This document shows, piece by piece, positions 23,125 through 33,735 of a DNA stretch of 64,000 nt. Source of the DNA: Codonopsis lanceolata (lineage: Eukaryota; Streptophyta; Magnoliopsida; Asterales; Campanulaceae); NCBI GenBank assembly GCA_013146195.2, contig CM028381.1, positions 55,445,573 through 55,509,572 on the forward strand. The letters run 5' to 3'. Made by a program: the position numbers and the translations under genes. The notes below the pieces were generated by a model. The model saw only the letters and a program-made list of their open reading frames with translations, had not been told where the DNA came from and made no database searches. Within the stretch, counting starts at the first letter, position 1, and each line of letters opens with the position of its first letter.

Positions 23125-23610
23125 TTATAGCAAGCCATGAGGTGTTTTTCCACAAATCTTTCCTCGACGAATCTTAAAGAATCTAACTTAAATCAAACGG
23201 TAATTTTTTTTAAAAAAATATTACCTCATGAACTCAAGAGGCTCCAAATTCAAAGTTGTCTTTCCATGTTACATTAATTGAGTGGACAACATTTTATTTA
23301 CTCTAATTACTTTTTTTGACCATTTTTTAGTCAAAAAAATTATTATTTTTATTTTTTTTTCTAAATTAAAGTACACATTTTTACCTATAAATAGATTTGG
23401 CATTTGAAAATCAGAAAAAAAAATTCTATGATTTTTTTTAGTTTATAGCCATTATTAATGGAGATAAAGATGGTGGATATGTAAATGCGTTGGATTTTGT
23501 GTCACCATTGGAAAGATTTTTTGGTTTTGAATCAAATAAGTATCTAATAAATTATTTTATTAGTTTTTAATGAGTTGAGTTTAAACCACATGGGAAGGCA
23601 ACTTTATTTA

Positions 23611-23725
23611 GAGCATTAGCCTCATGAGGTGATTTTTTTCTTTCTAAAATCACCGATTGATTTGTGTTAGCATTTTTAAGATTCACTATTTATATTTGCT
23701 GGAAAACCCCCCATTGGGCTTGCTC
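23611..23725. repeat. Small Harbinger-like MITE (unit B)
   Basis: 115 bp, GAGCATTAGCCTCATGAGG to TTGGGCTTGCTC with flanking TTA; ortholog of 15948-16059. Confidence 0.65.
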
Positions 23726-23761
23726 TTACAATGCCATCTAAAAAGTAATAAAATTCTTGTA

Positions 23762-24016
23762 CTCCTTCATTTTTAAATAATCATCATCTTTAATCTTACA
23801 CATCGTTTAAGAAAAAATAATTAACTGGATTATAAATATCAATATAATATGTGGTTTCTTTTAATGCCTTTAATCATGTGACTATAATTTAAGTAGATAT
23901 AAAAAATAAAAGTAAAATGATAAAAATATTATTTTTTAAAAATAAAGTTTTAATAAAGGATAATTATTTTGAAACGAATAAAAAAAATAAGGACAATTAT
24001 ATAGAAACGAGAAGAT
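23762..24016. repeat. Stowaway-like MITE (unit B, decayed)
   Basis: TA|CTCCTTCATTTTTAAATAAT to AGAAACGAGAAGAT|TA; ortholog of 16095-16350. Confidence 0.6.
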
Positions 24017-24155
24017 TACTAAATAAGGTGACAATTTATGTTTGATTGATTTTGATTCTCATTTAGTATTTTCACCAATTCAGCAATCAGCACTTCGTTT
24101 GGTGCAAGATTTTTACTTTTAGGCACTCTCTAGGTGGTCGTAACATTACTCAATA

Positions 24156-24747
24156 TTCCTTTCGATTTCAAATAATTATCAACTAGTATTTTTATTTGTG
24201 TTGATGGCACGACGCCAGTATATTTTAAATATTTCAAATTACAAAATTTACGATTTTTTTTTAAAATTTATTTGTATACAAAAATTGTGTACATAAAATT
24301 TGTGGGTTTGGTGGAGGAAGGATTAGCGGCCACCAACCGTCAATAGTGGGGGGAGTTGGAGAGAGAGAGAGGGGATAGTTGCTCAACCGCCGTTCACACA
24401 TGTGAACTCGGGAAGCGATGATAACCGTATGATCTTAGTAAAAGAATCAATCTCAGCCCCTAAATAGCTTTAGTCAATTGGACATGTGCGACTATGAGCT
24501 ATATTGTAATATAGATTTTAATTTGACATATTGTTTAAGAAAAAATAATTGACTGTATTATAAATATATGTAAAATGTGTGGGTTTTTTTTAATGCATTT
24601 GAGCATATGAACATAATTAAAGTAGATAGAAAAAGTAAAAATAAAGTTGTAAAAGTATTTTTTTTAAAGGAAAAATTTTGAAATAAAATAATTATTTTAA
24701 AACAGACGAATAATAAAAAGAGAACGATGACTTAAATACGTGGGGAG
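24156..24747. repeat. Stowaway-like MITE split by a Helitron (unit B)
   Basis: Outer parts 24156-24182 and 24516-24747 match the intact copy at 16477-16732. It ends TACGTGGGGAG|TA. Confidence 0.65.
24183..24515 (-). mobile_element. Short non-autonomous Helitron inside a Stowaway MITE
   Basis: 333 bp. On the - strand it starts TCTATATTACAATATAGC and ends CTAG between A and T. The hairpin region (TGGCGTCGTGCCATCAACAC) is near the 3' end. Excision restores ATCAATTTTAATTTGACA, matching unit A (ATCATTTTTAATTTGACA at about 16498-16515). The interior resembles the Helitron-like sequence after 10996. Confidence 0.75.
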
Positions 24748-24980
24748 TATTATTTTTCAAACATTTATGTTGGATGAAGGTGGTGCCTAACGTATAGGAG
24801 TGTAAGGCTAAACTTGAGAACCGTCGGTTGCGAACCAAAATAAAATCGAATCAGTCAGTTTTGTTCGATATTGATCCAAAACGGTTTTGCCAATTCCAAA
24901 ACTTTGAAAATTGGACGATTTGGTTTGATTTTGTGATTTTTGTGATTGACGAACGGAACCAAACCAATATATATTCATTA

Positions 24981-25415
24981 TCTATATTATAAAACAGCTA
25001 GGTTCGCATATCTGTAATTGATTAGGACCATTCAGAGATTGAGATTAAATTATTTTTAAAAATTTAACAGTTGAGATTCACTTTCACATTCACATATGTG
25101 AGTAGTTATCCATTTTTAACTCCCTATTTTTTATTTCCTTATTACAAGTCACCCACTATAATTAATATTATGAGCAGTCACTCATTTTTCTTCTCCTTAT
25201 ATTTTATTTTCACATTACAAAGTCACACTTTGCGATTAATTTGCTGAACAGTCACTCCTTATAAAACATCAATCCCTCAACTAACACTTGAAACAATGTA
25301 CCCCTTAACTGTAACATTTTTTTGTAAATCGCACCTTCTATTTAGACAATGTCATTTCAATTGACGAAATCAGATATATTGGGACCGTGTCATAGGCACG
25401 GACATGAAGATCTAG
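24981..25415 (+). mobile_element. Non-autonomous Helitron (complete)
   Basis: 435 bp: A|TCTATATTATAAAACAG at the 5' end, hairpin CCGTGTCATAGGCACGG (25385-25401), then CTAG|T. The same 3' family signature appears at 56200-56234, and the same 5' end at 16968. Confidence 0.75.
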
Positions 25416-25486
25416 TAATTATATATTATATAAAGCTATTGATGTTATTTTTGTAATTATTAATTTATCGATATTACAAGCACTTA

Positions 25487-25774
25487 CTACTTCCGTTTCA
25501 AATTAAATGTCGTTTTCGAAAGAAAAAAAAATTCTCAAAAAAAAAATCATTATAGGATTTCAAAAACATTTGTCCATATTTTACCAAAACTACCCTTATT
25601 CACTATGCTCAAGTTAAATACGGATAAAGATGGTTGTTGGGAGAACATAAAAAAAATATAGTGCAACTAATTAAACTACAATAAATGAACTTAAATAAAG
25701 ATATATTAATCTTTTGTGACATTCTTTAATTTGTGTGCAAATTTCTAAAACGACATTTAATTTAGGCGAAGTTA
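25487..25774. repeat. Mariner-like MITE, variant family
   Basis: TA|CTACTTCCGTTTCAAATTAA at the left, inverse AATTTAGGCGAAGTTAG|TA at the right, with AAATGTCGTTTT and its complement inside the termini. Confidence 0.6.
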
Positions 25775-26165
25775 GTATTAAATAACATAATAATTAATCT
25801 GATGGATAAATTTTTATTTGAACTTAAAACCAAAGAGTAGGGATCATAAAAGACCATCTTAAAGATCAGAATTCGTAAAGCAAAATTTCACTATCTCATA
25901 GCTCAGTCCACCAACACGCGATAGATAGGATCAAGAGGATTCGTATTTATATAAAATACTCGTAAAATCATCTTTCATTGCTTTTGCGAAAACAAAATCG
26001 AACCGAATTAAAATAACCATTTATGGTTTCATTTTGAAAAAAAAAAATGGAGCCTATGTAGGCAATTTGGTTCATGATTTTAACCTAAACTGAACCCATT
26101 ACACTCTTCTAAAATGTACCACATCAATTTTGTTGCCGTTGCGGTTCATTGGTTCGTTCAATGTA
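25775..26165. other. No gene recognised
   Basis: AT-rich sequence. The part at 25865-25985 (CAAAATTTCACTATCTCATAGCTCAGTCCACCAACAC given in pieces) resembles the 14090/21987 block of units A and B, so it may be a third, decayed copy of that block. Confidence 0.4.
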
Positions 26166-26381
26166 TTCCTTCCATCCCAAAATTATTGTTCTACGTTTTT
26201 TTTTTGTGTCCCAAAATAATTTGTTTGTAATTTTGTTTTTTTACAACACTTTACCAGTTTACCCTTTTTTTTCTTTCTACTTTAGTTTATGAGCTACGAC
26301 AAAAAAAAAATTAAAAATTATATATTATAGTATTAATATTAACATTTAAATTAATTATTTTACAATTTTGGGATGGTAGGA
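26166..26381. repeat. Stowaway-like MITE, variant
   Basis: TTCCTTCCATCCCAAAATTA at the left and its inverse TTTTGGGATGGTAGGA at the right, about 216 bp. Confidence 0.6.
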
Positions 26382-26514
26382 TCAACATTTGCATTTGAGA
26401 GTGTTCGCCTAAATAATAATTTTAAATTTTCAATGGCCGAATTAAAAAAAATGTGTCAAAATTAGATGGTCATTTGTGTAGTTTGCCATTAGAATACATC
26501 TATCCAAATTCCAA

Positions 26515-26809
26515 TGGTCCAAACCAATAAAAATCCAAAAACATCAAAATCCGTACACCAACTCATTGATGGGGAATATAATTGGGATAATATTGGAGTT
26601 GTTTTCATGATTGGTTTCTTTGGAAATTCTAGGTACCTTAACCTGGTTTTCTGTTTCCTCCGAAAACAAACAGCCTTTCAACCCATCCCTCCTCAAACAA
26701 CTTCCCTCTATAAATATACCCCCTTTCCCCGTCTCCTAGCAATCAAAGCAAATCATATCTAATATCTAATCCCAATTTCAACTGCAAATTAATTCTAAAG
26801 ATAAAGAAG
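26515..26809 (+). promoter_or_regulatory. Promoter and leader of gene copy 1
   Basis: The stretch aligns with the upstream region of gene copy 2 (47150-47364). Shared are AATAAAAATCCAA(A/G)AACATC, CAAACAGCCTTTCAACCC and AACTTCCCTCTATAAATA. Also shared are CCCCGTCTCCTAGCAATC, AAAGCAAATCA and TTCAACTGCAAATTA. The TATA box is at 26709-26716. Conservation across two diverged copies marks it as the functional promoter and 5' leader. Confidence 0.7.
26709..26716 (+). promoter_or_regulatory. TATA box, gene copy 1
   Basis: CTATAAATA about 95 bases before the start codon, in the same context (AACTTCCCT before it) as the TATA box of copy 2. Confidence 0.7.
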
Positions 26810-27151
26810 ATGAGTAATCTACTCCGCGTATGTATGGCTGCAGGTGTTGCCGTCGTTAATGGCCACACCGACCAGGGTCTTAAGCTGAAGTCAGGTTTCA
26901 GATCCTTGCAGCGTGGCAGGAAGATGTTCTCTTCCTCTTCTACCACCTCCGGGCCCGGAGTCGATCCGGCTGAGCTTCGACCGATTTCGGGTATGTTAGG
27001 CTCCGACGCCGGAGGATTCCTCGTAAATGGTGGAGACGATAGAAGGAAATACGCAGACGAGTCTCTCCAACACGTGATGTACATGAAAACTATGTATAAT
27101 CAATGTCTTGAAACAAACTTAATTTTTTTCCGTCTTTCAAATAGAGTGTGA
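26810..27151 (+). CDS. Small plant protein of unknown function, copy 1, with a replaced C-terminus
   Basis: The 113-codon frame starts at the same ATG as copy 2 (MSNLLRVCMAAGVAVVNG). It has the family blocks: the N-terminal RVxMAAGVxVVxGHTDQG, then LRSLQRGRKMFSSSST-like, then ELRPxS, and near the end ADESLxHVMYM. About 70 percent of residues agree with copy 2 by eye. The homology stops abruptly at about 27087, inside the VMYMN codons. The family's C-terminal NCWGPS is replaced by about 20 residues read from unrelated DNA. From memory, similar uncharacterised plant proteins of about 90-100 residues end in a VMYLNCWG-type motif, which would make this copy defective or altered. Function of the family is unknown to me. 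No signal peptide or membrane segment is evident. It could be an expressed variant, but a decaying copy is more likely. Confidence 0.6.
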   Translation: MSNLLRVCMAAGVAVVNGHTDQGLKLKSGFRSLQRGRKMFSSSSTTSGPGVDPAELRPISGMLGSDAGGFLVNGGDDRRKYADESLQHVMYMKTMYNQCLETNLIFFRLSNRV

Positions 27152-27269
27152 ACTCAAATAAGTTCTTTCTTTTGAATAATTACTTTTATTAAATTATATT
27201 TTAATTTTATGAATAAATAAATTTATGAGAAAAAATAAGCTAAAATCAAAATAACGAAATTATTTTTAC

Positions 27270-28040
27270 CATTAACAAATATTTTTGTTTTGTAAATTAT
27301 TTTAATTTTAATAACTTCCATTATATTTTTTTTGGTTTATTGACTTTGTAACTATTATTTTTGTTTTATTTTTAAGAATTAGTTTTACGGGAAAAAAATT
27401 GTTCCGTAATTTTTTATTATTATTTTACTAACCTCAATTTAAATTGTTTTGTTTATTGATCTCAGAACTATTCTTTTGTTCCATCAAATATTTTTATTTT
27501 ACTAATGTATTTTTGTTTAACCTAACTATGTTTAAGAATTTGTTTTAAATTTTTGTTTCAGTAAATTATTTTTATAATTTTAATAACCCGGTTTAAATTA
27601 TTTTTGTTTTATTGACTCCGTAACTATTATTTTTGTTCCATCAAATATTTTTATTTAACTAATGTATTTTTGTTTTACATAGCTATTTTTAAGAACTTGT
27701 TTTAAAATTTTGTTCCATAAATTATTTATATTCTTTTAGTAACCTTAGTTTAAATTGTTTTTGCTTTTATTGACTTTCTAACTATTATTTTTGTTCCATC
27801 AAATATTTTTATTTTACTAACGTATTTTTTTACATATATATTTTTAAAAATTTGTTTTAAACTTTTGTTCCGTAAATTATTTTATTTTACTAACCTCCAC
27901 ATTAAATTATTTTTGTTTTGTGATTTTGTAACTTTTATTTTTTATAGTTGCTTGTTCCATAAATTATTTTTATTTTACTAACTTCTTATATTTTTGTTTT
28001 GTTGACTCGAGAATTATTATTTTTGTTTTAGTTACTATTT
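27270..28040. repeat. Tandem array, unit about 157 bp, directly 3' of gene copy 1
   Basis: The phrase AACTATTATTTTTGTTCCATC followed by AAATATTTTTATTT recurs near 27350, 27465, 27622, 27780, 27930 and 28011 with spacing of 150-158 bp (the first and last are partial). The units are T-rich on the + strand and diverged. No counterpart lies behind gene copy 2. Confidence 0.75.
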
Positions 28041-28577
28041 TTTATGTTTAAAGAGAGAAAATGTTTAAACATATTTAAAAGAGAGAAGATGGTGGTGATG
28101 AGAGAGAAAATATGGAGGAGACGGAAGAGAGAAAGAGAAATACAATCAGAGAAGAGAAGATAAGACAGAGAAAGAGTGAAATGGTAACTCAAAAATTAAT
28201 AATTCAAAAGTGAGATTTTGAGGGAAAAATCCACCCATGTCATTATATATATATATATAGATTTTTGTTTTGTTGATTCTGTTAATTTTATTTTTTATAG
28301 TTGCTTGTTCCATAAATTATTTTTATTTTACTAACTTCTTATATTTTTTTTAGTTACTATTTTTTATGTTTACAGAGAGAAAAATGTTTAAACATATTTA
28401 AAAGAAAGGAGATGGGTGATGAGAGAGAAAATATGGAGGAGAGGAAGAGAGAAAGAGAAATACAACCAGGGAAGAGAAGATAAGAAAGAGAAAGAATGAA
28501 ATGGTAACTCAAAAGTTAATAATTTAAAAGTGAGATTTGGAGGGAAAAATCCACCCTTGTCATTATATATATATAGA
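27945..28577 (-). mobile_element. Duplicated Helitron-like 5' end
   Basis: A stretch of about 315 bp occurs twice in tandem (27945-28261, 28262-28577). Each copy contains GAGAGAAAATATGGAGGAG, AAATGGTAACTCAAAA and GGGAAAAATCCACCC. Each ends TATATATATATAGA|T, which on the - strand is a TCTATATATATA Helitron-type 5' end. The matching CTAG end was not found to the left. Confidence 0.5.
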
Positions 28578-28579
28578 TT

Positions 28580-29639
28580 ATATTGGCCAAAATATAATTA
28601 GCCAAAAGTATCGGTCAATCCTAAATTGTATAGTAACCTAATTTTTGTTTCATTTACAATCTATACATATATAAAAGGAGAGTTGTGATTTTTCGAAAGT
28701 TCTAGTCAAAATATACTCTTCAAAAATGATAATACTTCTATATTGTATATGTGTCATTAATGCATTAGGAAATGAAACGAATTTATAATAAAAAATAATT
28801 AGATAAATAAATCCGAAAATTTTTTACATACGTTATTTGACTTGAGACAATTAACAACTATATATACCAAATTATTTTAACTTTATTCATATCCGACAAT
28901 ATAAAAAATAGTTATGATTTTTTTAACTGTATTGAAATTTTAATAAGCTAATAAATAATTATTTATTTAATTGTTGAATTTAATAATCGCTTATCAATTG
29001 AATGATAAATGAATAAGTTATCAAAACAATTACATGAATTATCATTGAAGATTAATTTTTTCGGCTGTAATTGGATGTCTAAGGGAGTTAGACACTTCCT
29101 TAGCTTTTCTCTTCTCGAGCAGTTTTCAAAGATAAAATCACTATAAATTTGTTACAATTTTGTTTGTTGAACAACATTGCTAAAAATAACTAAGGATAAC
29201 ACACTAATATAAAAGAAATCTATATAAAATGACTCATTCTCTTATTTTACTTAGAGAGATCAGCCAGACCAAGGGTAAGCCTAGATAACTCAACGGTTTT
29301 TCGTGCAAAATATATATTTTATAATGTAAATGTATCTTTCTAACCTGTAATACTTGCTATATTCTTTTTATTTCGATTGCTTAGGATCTCAAGTACTTGG
29401 TCCGTTCTTTTTTTTTTTAGAGATCATGGAGTTACAATAAACTGAAAACAGTTATATATGCGAAATTATTAAATTTTCAGGGTACCTTTGTAATTAATAA
29501 ATAGTTTAAACATATGCAATGTCTAGGATTAAATGTGTAGGGAATAAATTACGATAATTTAATAAACTTCATGTTCAAGTGTATGTGATAAATTTAATAC
29601 AATTTAATGATCTTCAAACTGATACAGATTTATTGGTAA

Positions 29640-29640
<1 letters not shown>
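28580..29640. other. No gene recognised
   Basis: AT-rich intergenic sequence without repeat ends, RNA genes or coding frames that I can support. Confidence 0.4.

Positions 29641-29642
<2 letters not shown>

Positions 29643-29696
<54 letters not shown>
29643..29696. repeat. (AT)n microsatellite
   Basis: About 27 uninterrupted AT units, followed by TTTA repeats to 29716. Confidence 0.95.
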
Positions 29697-29700
<4 letters not shown>

Positions 29701-29719
29701 TTATTTATTTATTTGTTTA

Positions 29720-30640
29720 TTAATATGCAATGTGACTACAAATTTCTCAATTTTGGTTTTATCAAATCAGAATAATGAACATTTATAAATAAAATCTAAT
29801 TAAATCAAAGGAATTTGAAATGTAGAGATGAAAAAAATAAATTAGTGACTACAAAGAGGCCAATTTTGAAGTGAACAACTACATTAGATACAAGTGATTT
29901 AAAATAGATGCATTTTAATTATAAAAATGTTTAAAAAATAGATTTTCAAACTACAAATCTAAAAATTCGAAATCTATATTTTTTTCTATACTCAAAATAT
30001 AAAAAATTCGGGTATAACGTTAAATACTGAAAATATAATTTTTTTTGACTTATTTAAATTGTATTTTAAAAAATAATTAGGTAAAGAAGCATAATACTTG
30101 GATCTTATTATAAGTTTTTTTTTCCAGTTCCACTAAGTAAAATTAAGCTCTAAGATTTTTTTTAAAAAAATCTAAATACAAAGCTGAATACTTTATTTAA
30201 AAAAATCTAACGCTCCTTGCTACGAAATAGTTTTATCTGATTTTATTTTGGTTGGGGGGAAGTCAGCGGATGAATTTTTGAAACGAAGGGTTTGAAGAGA
30301 TGAAGAATCATTGTCTCATGTTCACCGAAGGAATTTCCTAGGTTTAATGCTATAAAACTAAGAAAGATGACCTTTTAGGCGACTTAATTGAGTAAGAGTG
30401 AGAGTGAGGCGATGTGTATATAGGTTAGAGTGAGTGGGGGTGGGGTTTTTAGGTTAGAGAGTGAGAAACTCTTTATCTATATGACAAGTGTTTGAGATTT
30501 TTTTGGGCTAGATTGATTATAATTGGAGTGATAATTGTTGTTTATTAAAGTAATAATAATTTGGATGGAATCAATTGAGAAATTTGGGTAACGTGAAATT
30601 TTGAGTATTTTTAGTCATTTTTGTTGTTGTTTGCTTAATG
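29720..30640. other. No gene recognised
   Basis: AT-rich sequence; a slightly more GC-rich part at 30235-30470 has no coding pattern. Confidence 0.4.
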
Positions 30641-30644
30641 GATA

Positions 30645-31145
30645 AATTTGGGTCCGTACACTATGTAAAATTTTCAACCGCTACATTTTTTTATGTTTTT
30701 TTTAAAACTAAAAACAACATTTTTAGAGCAAAAAGATTACGAATCTTAATGAACCGAAGGCGCGCTACGAATCACTTAATCAATTCATCAATTTAAATTA
30801 CATAATCTAATTTATGTATCACACCTTAAATCATAATGTACTAAACCTTCATCTCTCTTCCTTCATGTACACAATCAACATATGATTCAAAATTAATTCA
30901 TCTTACCTACATCTCACATCTAAGTCGATGCATCACAATTTACAAATGATACATTGTGATTCAAAGTTGATGCATCGAGTTTTAAAAAGGGTATTTAAAA
31001 ACAAACAAATTTCTATTTAGACCTTTCATCAAACAGTATATGTACAGTAGCACAAACACAAAAGTAAATTTATTTTGAATCATACACACAAACACAAAAT
31101 GAAGAAAAAGAAGAACGAGGTATGAAGAAGAAAGAGAATGTGAGG
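30645..31145. repeat. Dispersed repeat, 'CCCTTAATGAA' family, copy 2
   Basis: Shares TTAATGAACCGAAGGCGCGC and flanking structure with 8475-8830 and 38555-38720. It is followed by GATGCATCA-type short repeats. Confidence 0.5.
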
Positions 31146-31439
31146 ACATAAAATTTATTTTTACATGTTTATATTTTCAATAACCAACAGTTTTTTATAG
31201 CTACTACATTAGTACGAAATATCGGAAACTATTATCTCTATCAAATTTTGTCATTTAGATGCATATGTTTATTATCAATCGTTGACTTAACGAATGACGA
31301 AGATGACTGAATTTCATCCAATTCTCCCTTTCTGAATAAGGAAATACATCTAAATAAATTTATAATTATTTTTTTAAATTTATGTGATCTATCTTTAATT
31401 TTACGTTTTATTTATTTTATTTTATTTTTTCATATTAAA
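31146..31439. other. No gene recognised
   Basis: AT-rich; probably part of the Helitron whose 3' end is at 31526, but the left end of that element was not found. Confidence 0.3.
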
Positions 31440-31526
31440 CTTTTTAATTGTATATTCTTCGACTTTAATTAAGTATATAATTTTATACCAGTGTACAAAC
31501 CGTGCAACGCACGGGAGCATCACTAG
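31440..31526 (+). mobile_element. Helitron 3' terminus
   Basis: Hairpin CCGTGCAACGCACGG (31500-31514) followed by CACTAG and then T: a textbook plant Helitron 3' end. The 5' end is not located. The terminus abuts the inverted repeat that opens at 31531. Confidence 0.65.
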
Positions 31527-32190
31527 TTTATCCCAGTTTACACTTTAGCCGTGACAGTCAATAGAATAGAAAGATAACGAAAAGTTACCTTTTAAATTAT
31601 ATAATGGTATAAATTATACAACAGAAAAGAAAATTTTAGTAAATAGCATAATTAACATAATTATCTTGTTTTGAATATTTTTTTTATCAATATAACATAA
31701 TTTACAAGTATTAAAATTTTAAATTTATTATCATCAAATTATTAAAAAATAATGATTATAATATGAGGTTTTGAGCTGCCTGGCCCAATAGGCCCAAGCC
31801 ATAAGTCATGTGCTTGACACATGATTACAATTCAGTCAAGCGACCATCCTAAAGTCAAGGCTACGAGGAAAAGATTAAATGGTTCTTGCGTGTTGCGAGC
31901 AGGGTCTCAATCTTCAGCGAGCAAGAGATGTCAGCGAGCTGGGGGCTTAACCAGCGAGCATGAGGTGTTATGCTCGAGGATTTAAGAGTTGTTGACAGTT
32001 AAGGACGGTTATGTCCGAAAAATTCTCCATTTGACCGTTGTGATTAATGGGGCAGTTAATATGCCCGTCATTAATGCTATGAGTGTTAGTGAGCAGTTAT
32101 GAGCAGTTATATTCTCCGGCAGCTATAAAATCCCTTGAAAATTAAGGGGAGAGGTATGTGATTTTTACTGTCTAACCTAAACTCTGCTGA

Positions 32191-33152
32191 TAGAGATGTT
32201 AAATTGGGTTGGCCCTAACCCTATATGGTCAGCCCTACAGGGCTGTGACCCTATAGGGTCACGGGTTAAACGGGTCATTTAAACGGGTCGCTCAAATCGC
32301 AACCCTAACCCTGACCCTGTAGGGTACGGTTTAACAGGGTCAGCCCTATTAACACATGATGCCTTATTTAAATCAAAAATTCGAAATTAAGTAACAAACA
32401 TATTGACGGATAAGTGACAACGATTAAAAATACGAATTAAAAACATGAAATCGAGTTTTCTTTTGAGAAAGTATCTTCTTCAACATCATTATCAATTTAT
32501 CATCTTCATCTACAATAATAAAATAACATAAAATAAATGTTGGTAAGAAGTTAATACAATCAAATATTTTAATCAAATAGTAAAATATAATACTAAGGTC
32601 AAACCGTTTAGTACGGAATTTAAACGGGTTGAATTTTCCTGACCCTAACCCTTTCCGATTCCCGATTAGCAGGGTCAACCATGTGGTTCTCAGTCCTTTT
32701 AACATAGCTAATTATGTATCCAAAAATCTCATTTTGACCAATTTTGGAAACTTATATGTCTTAGAATTGTAGTTACGACCATGTTTTGGTTTGGATTTCA
32801 TCAAATACATTATTGATTTACCAAATGAAATAATAATATATATTACGAATTTGAATATTTGACAAATAAGTTAGGATGGTTAAGTGGTTTAAGCTACCAT
32901 CCTTAAGTTTTTATCCTCCAGACAGGTTGTGGGTTCGAATCCCTCTTCAAACATTTCGAACCTTCATTTTAGCCAAAGCAAATCATCCAGCCCTCGGGCC
33001 AGCCCCAGAACCCGCCAACCAAAACCAATTTGCCCGCGACCCTACAGGGCCAGCCTGTTTATTAAACGGGTTGGGTTTTCCCAACCCTAACCCTTTCATG
33101 TTTCCGGTTAATAGGGTCGACCCTACGGTTTCCGACCTTTTCAACATCTCTA
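32191..33152. mobile_element. Non-autonomous hAT element with 8-bp target duplication
   Basis: 962 bp flanked by TCTGCTGA on both sides (32183-32190, 33153-33160), with terminal inverted repeats TAGAGATGTT / AACATCTCTA. GGGTCA and CCCTA-rich subterminal repeats crowd both ends (for example 32215-32340 and 33040-33140), the usual binding-site pattern of hAT elements. No transposase frame. Confidence 0.85.
32872..32955 (+). ncRNA. tRNA-like sequence with A and B boxes inside the hAT element
   Basis: TGGTTAAGTGG fits an RNA polymerase III A box and GGTTCGAATCC is a perfect B box, about 45 bases apart, within GTTAGGATGG...CTTCAAAC. The arms do not close into a standard tRNA cloverleaf, so it is a tRNA-derived SINE head or tRNA pseudogene captured by the hAT element. 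Expression is unproven. Confidence 0.5.
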
Positions 33153-33735
33153 TCTGCTGAATTATATACTCTCCTGCATTCTTGTGCTAATTCTCACGCC
33201 GAAGGGCTTTTGCAGGGAGTGCCCCTGTCTAGTTTAGGGTTTGCTTTGTCTAATTGCAGAGTTAGGCTTTAAAGATTAAATGATACGTTGAAAGCCAAGT
33301 ATCCAGTTGGACAAATCCAGTGCATCCAGAAGATTTTGGACGCATCAATGTTAAATTTTAAAAGTAAAACCAATAATTTAATATTATTCCACGGTTCAAA
33401 AGAAATTATACGGCATGAAATTTTTTTTAATAGATAGCATTATTAGCATAATTAACATAATTGTCATGTTTTGAATATTTTTCTTAATATAAAATAATTA
33501 ACAAGTATTAAAATTTCAAATTTATTAATAGCAAATAACATCAAATTAGTTAAACATAATGATTACAATATAAGGTTAAATTTTAAAAATAAAAAACCAA
33601 CAATTTAATATAATTCCAGGGTTCAAAAGAACAAAAATATAGTTAATAGATGCATAGTATTTCTTAGGTACATTAACAAATTACAAAATATAGTTCAATA
33701 ACTCATAGGTCCATTAACAAATTAGAACATTACTT

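Larger units (their letters stand above)
20853..25140 (+). repeat. Segmental duplication, unit B
   Basis: Same order and orientation as unit A (13967-17126), but longer because of Helitrons at 20973-21985 and 24183-24515, a nested Stowaway at 22284-22541 and a longer Harbinger-like MITE. It starts directly after copia LTR sequence. The homology runs to about 25140, where unit A is cut by an LTR. Confidence 0.85.
31771..33347 (+). mobile_element. Solo LTR with a nested hAT element
   Basis: The outer parts (31771-32190 and 33153-33347) join to a block of about 610 bp, starting (T)TGAGCTGCCTGG and ending GACGCATCA. The flanking AGGTT/ATGTT agrees with the single AGGTT of the uninterrupted repeat copy near 33572. 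There is a TATA-like GCTATAAAATCCC (32123-32135) followed by a U5-like stretch. It is probably Gypsy-type from base composition and GAGCAG/GCGAGC repeats; no internal region is present. Confidence 0.6.

Noticed and set aside
26743..27084. 113-codon open frame on the - strand
   Set aside because: Mirror of gene copy 1; the + strand frame has the conserved promoter, start and family blocks.
29579..29788. 69-codon frame with an Ile-Tyr repeat
   Set aside because: Translation of the (AT)n microsatellite.
32210..32345. CCCTAACCCT repeats suggesting telomere-like DNA
   Set aside because: They are irregular, occur at both ends of the hAT element in inverted fashion, and do not form (CCCTAAA)n; best explained as hAT subterminal repeats.
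32872..32955. Functional tRNA gene
   Set aside because: A and B boxes are good, but the acceptor, D and anticodon arms do not pair into a standard cloverleaf.
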